This document shows positions 7,371-7,821 of a stretch of DNA of 7,821 bases, piece after piece. The stretch is from the NCBI GenBank assembly GCA_002401225.1, contig NVSM01000024.1, positions 4,776-12,596 of the forward strand. The letters run 5' to 3'. Numbering within the stretch: position 1 is the stretch's first letter; every line of letters begins with the position of its first letter. The notes beneath the pieces are model-generated. The model saw nothing but the letters and a program-made list of their open reading frames with translations, did not search any database and was not told the origin of the DNA. This DNA is from a bacterium. Its GTDB lineage: Bacteria; Planctomycetota; Phycisphaerae; Phycisphaerales; UBA1924. A program made the translations under genes and the position numbers.

Positions 7371-7399
7371 TTGGAATAGCGAATGATTTCGGCTATCCT
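7371..7399 (+). promoter_or_regulatory. Candidate promoter of the nuclease gene
   Basis: TTGGAA (7371-7376, 4 of 6) and TATCCT (7394-7399, 4 of 6) are separated by 17 bases. Transcription would start near 7406, about 66 bases before the start codon. The match is modest. Confidence 0.3.
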
Positions 7400-7461
7400 A
7401 AGCGTCTTGTATTTCAGGGGTTCCGTTCGTATCCCTGGGCACTGTTTTGTATTTTATCGCT

Positions 7462-7465
7462 GGAG
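7462..7465 (+). promoter_or_regulatory. Shine-Dalgarno GGAG that fixes a TTG start
   Basis: GGAG sits six bases before the TTG at 7472, the same spacing as for the ABC gene. No ATG exists in this frame within 100 bases upstream, and the next in-frame ATG (7544) would remove the signal peptide. The site therefore decides the start. Confidence 0.65.
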
Positions 7466-7471
7466 ATTGCT

Positions 7472-7821
7472 TTGAAACACTCTTGTTCACACGCTGCGTT
7501 TGGTATTTTGCTCGTTGGTCTCGCTGGAACAACTTCGCTTGTTATGGCTGATGATCAGTATTCACCACCAGCGAGCTACTACAGCAACGCGACTGGTACG
7601 GGCACAACGCTCAAGTCTCAGCTCACCTCGGCGATGTCCGCGGGGCACATCCAACGCGCCTATGGTGATTTTCGGAGTTCGGCGTCGATCCACGATCAAG
7701 ATCCCAACAACCCATCACGCATTATCTTGGTGTACAATGTGGTCTCGGTCAATGCGACTTGGGATAGCGGGCAGACTTGGAACCGTGAGCATGTGTGGCC
7801 TCAGAGTCGTCAGCCGGGGAG
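7472..7821 (+). CDS. Secreted endonuclease I-family nuclease (3' partial)
   Basis: The first 116 residues are visible and the frame runs off the window. From the TTG start (read as Met) the protein begins MKHSCSHAAF, followed by a hydrophobic core (about 10-24) and a likely signal peptidase site after VMA (residue 26). The mature part starts with the family pattern YY..A.GTGTTLKSQL (residues 36-51), then a Tyr/Asp-rich region. It reaches the hallmark NREHVWPQS motif (104-112), in which His107 corresponds to the catalytic His of the beta-beta-alpha metal finger of endonuclease I enzymes (Vvn/EndA type). These are periplasmic or extracellular enzymes that cut DNA, and often RNA, with a divalent metal. 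The metal-binding Asn/Glu residues would lie beyond the window. It probably has its own promoter. The likely role is extracellular DNA scavenging, though that is inference. Confidence 0.85.
   Translation, partial: MKHSCSHAAFGILLVGLAGTTSLVMADDQYSPPASYYSNATGTGTTLKSQLTSAMSAGHIQRAYGDFRSSASIHDQDPNNPSRIILVYNVVSVNATWDSGQTWNREHVWPQSRQPG

Larger units (their letters stand above)
7271..7471. other. Intergenic spacer between the secretin and nuclease genes
   Basis: These 201 bases contain no convincing intrinsic terminator for the secretin operon: no GC-rich stem followed by a T-tract. They hold a candidate promoter (7371-7399), a small hairpin overlapping it (arms 7373-7380 and 7392-7398), and the ribosome binding site of the nuclease. 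No small gene was seen. Confidence 0.6.

Noticed and set aside
1..7821. CRISPR arrays, tRNAs, insertion sequences, attachment sites
   Set aside because: No regularly spaced repeats, tRNA-like cloverleaf, transposase or terminal inverted repeats were found on reading both strands by eye.

Overview
The window looks like part of a Planctomycetota chromosome, most likely the class Phycisphaerae. This is an inference from four things: a secreted subtilase-fold protein with a C-terminal type I dockerin of the CxADxNxDG...GxC style, an outer-membrane secretin, an intermediate GC content, and a secreted endonuclease I-family gene. No rRNA, tRNA, CRISPR array, transposase or phage gene was seen. All genes lie on the + strand.

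Layout. (1) 1-2132: the C-terminal part of a large exported protein with a kexin-like S8 fold, a P-domain and a dockerin. It is open at the 5' edge, and the usual catalytic His and Ser motifs are degenerate. It ends in a strong intrinsic terminator (2174-2204). (2) 2205-2501: a gene-free stretch with a candidate promoter (TTGAGC-N18-TATCAT). A palindrome, GACATGTC, occurs twice around the terminator. (3) 2502-4466 and 4463-7270: an MsbA-type ABC exporter half-transporter and a lipoprotein-like secretin. They overlap by ATGA, so they are almost certainly one transcript and translationally coupled. (4) 7271-7471: a 201-bp spacer with a candidate promoter. (5) 7472-7821: the 5' part of a secreted endonuclease I-family nuclease. 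It starts at TTG after a good Shine-Dalgarno site and runs off the 3' edge.

The most unusual point is the ABC exporter-secretin pair. Secretins normally serve type II or III secretion, type IV pili or filamentous phage, and ABC exporters normally reach the outside through TolC-type channels. A coupled pair with no other secretion gene in view suggests a non-canonical export route, or a functional link between lipid or envelope-component export and secretin assembly. The secretin also carries about 310 residues after its secretin domain that I cannot assign. The flanking genes encode exported proteins but appear to be separate transcription units, so calling them cargo would be speculation.
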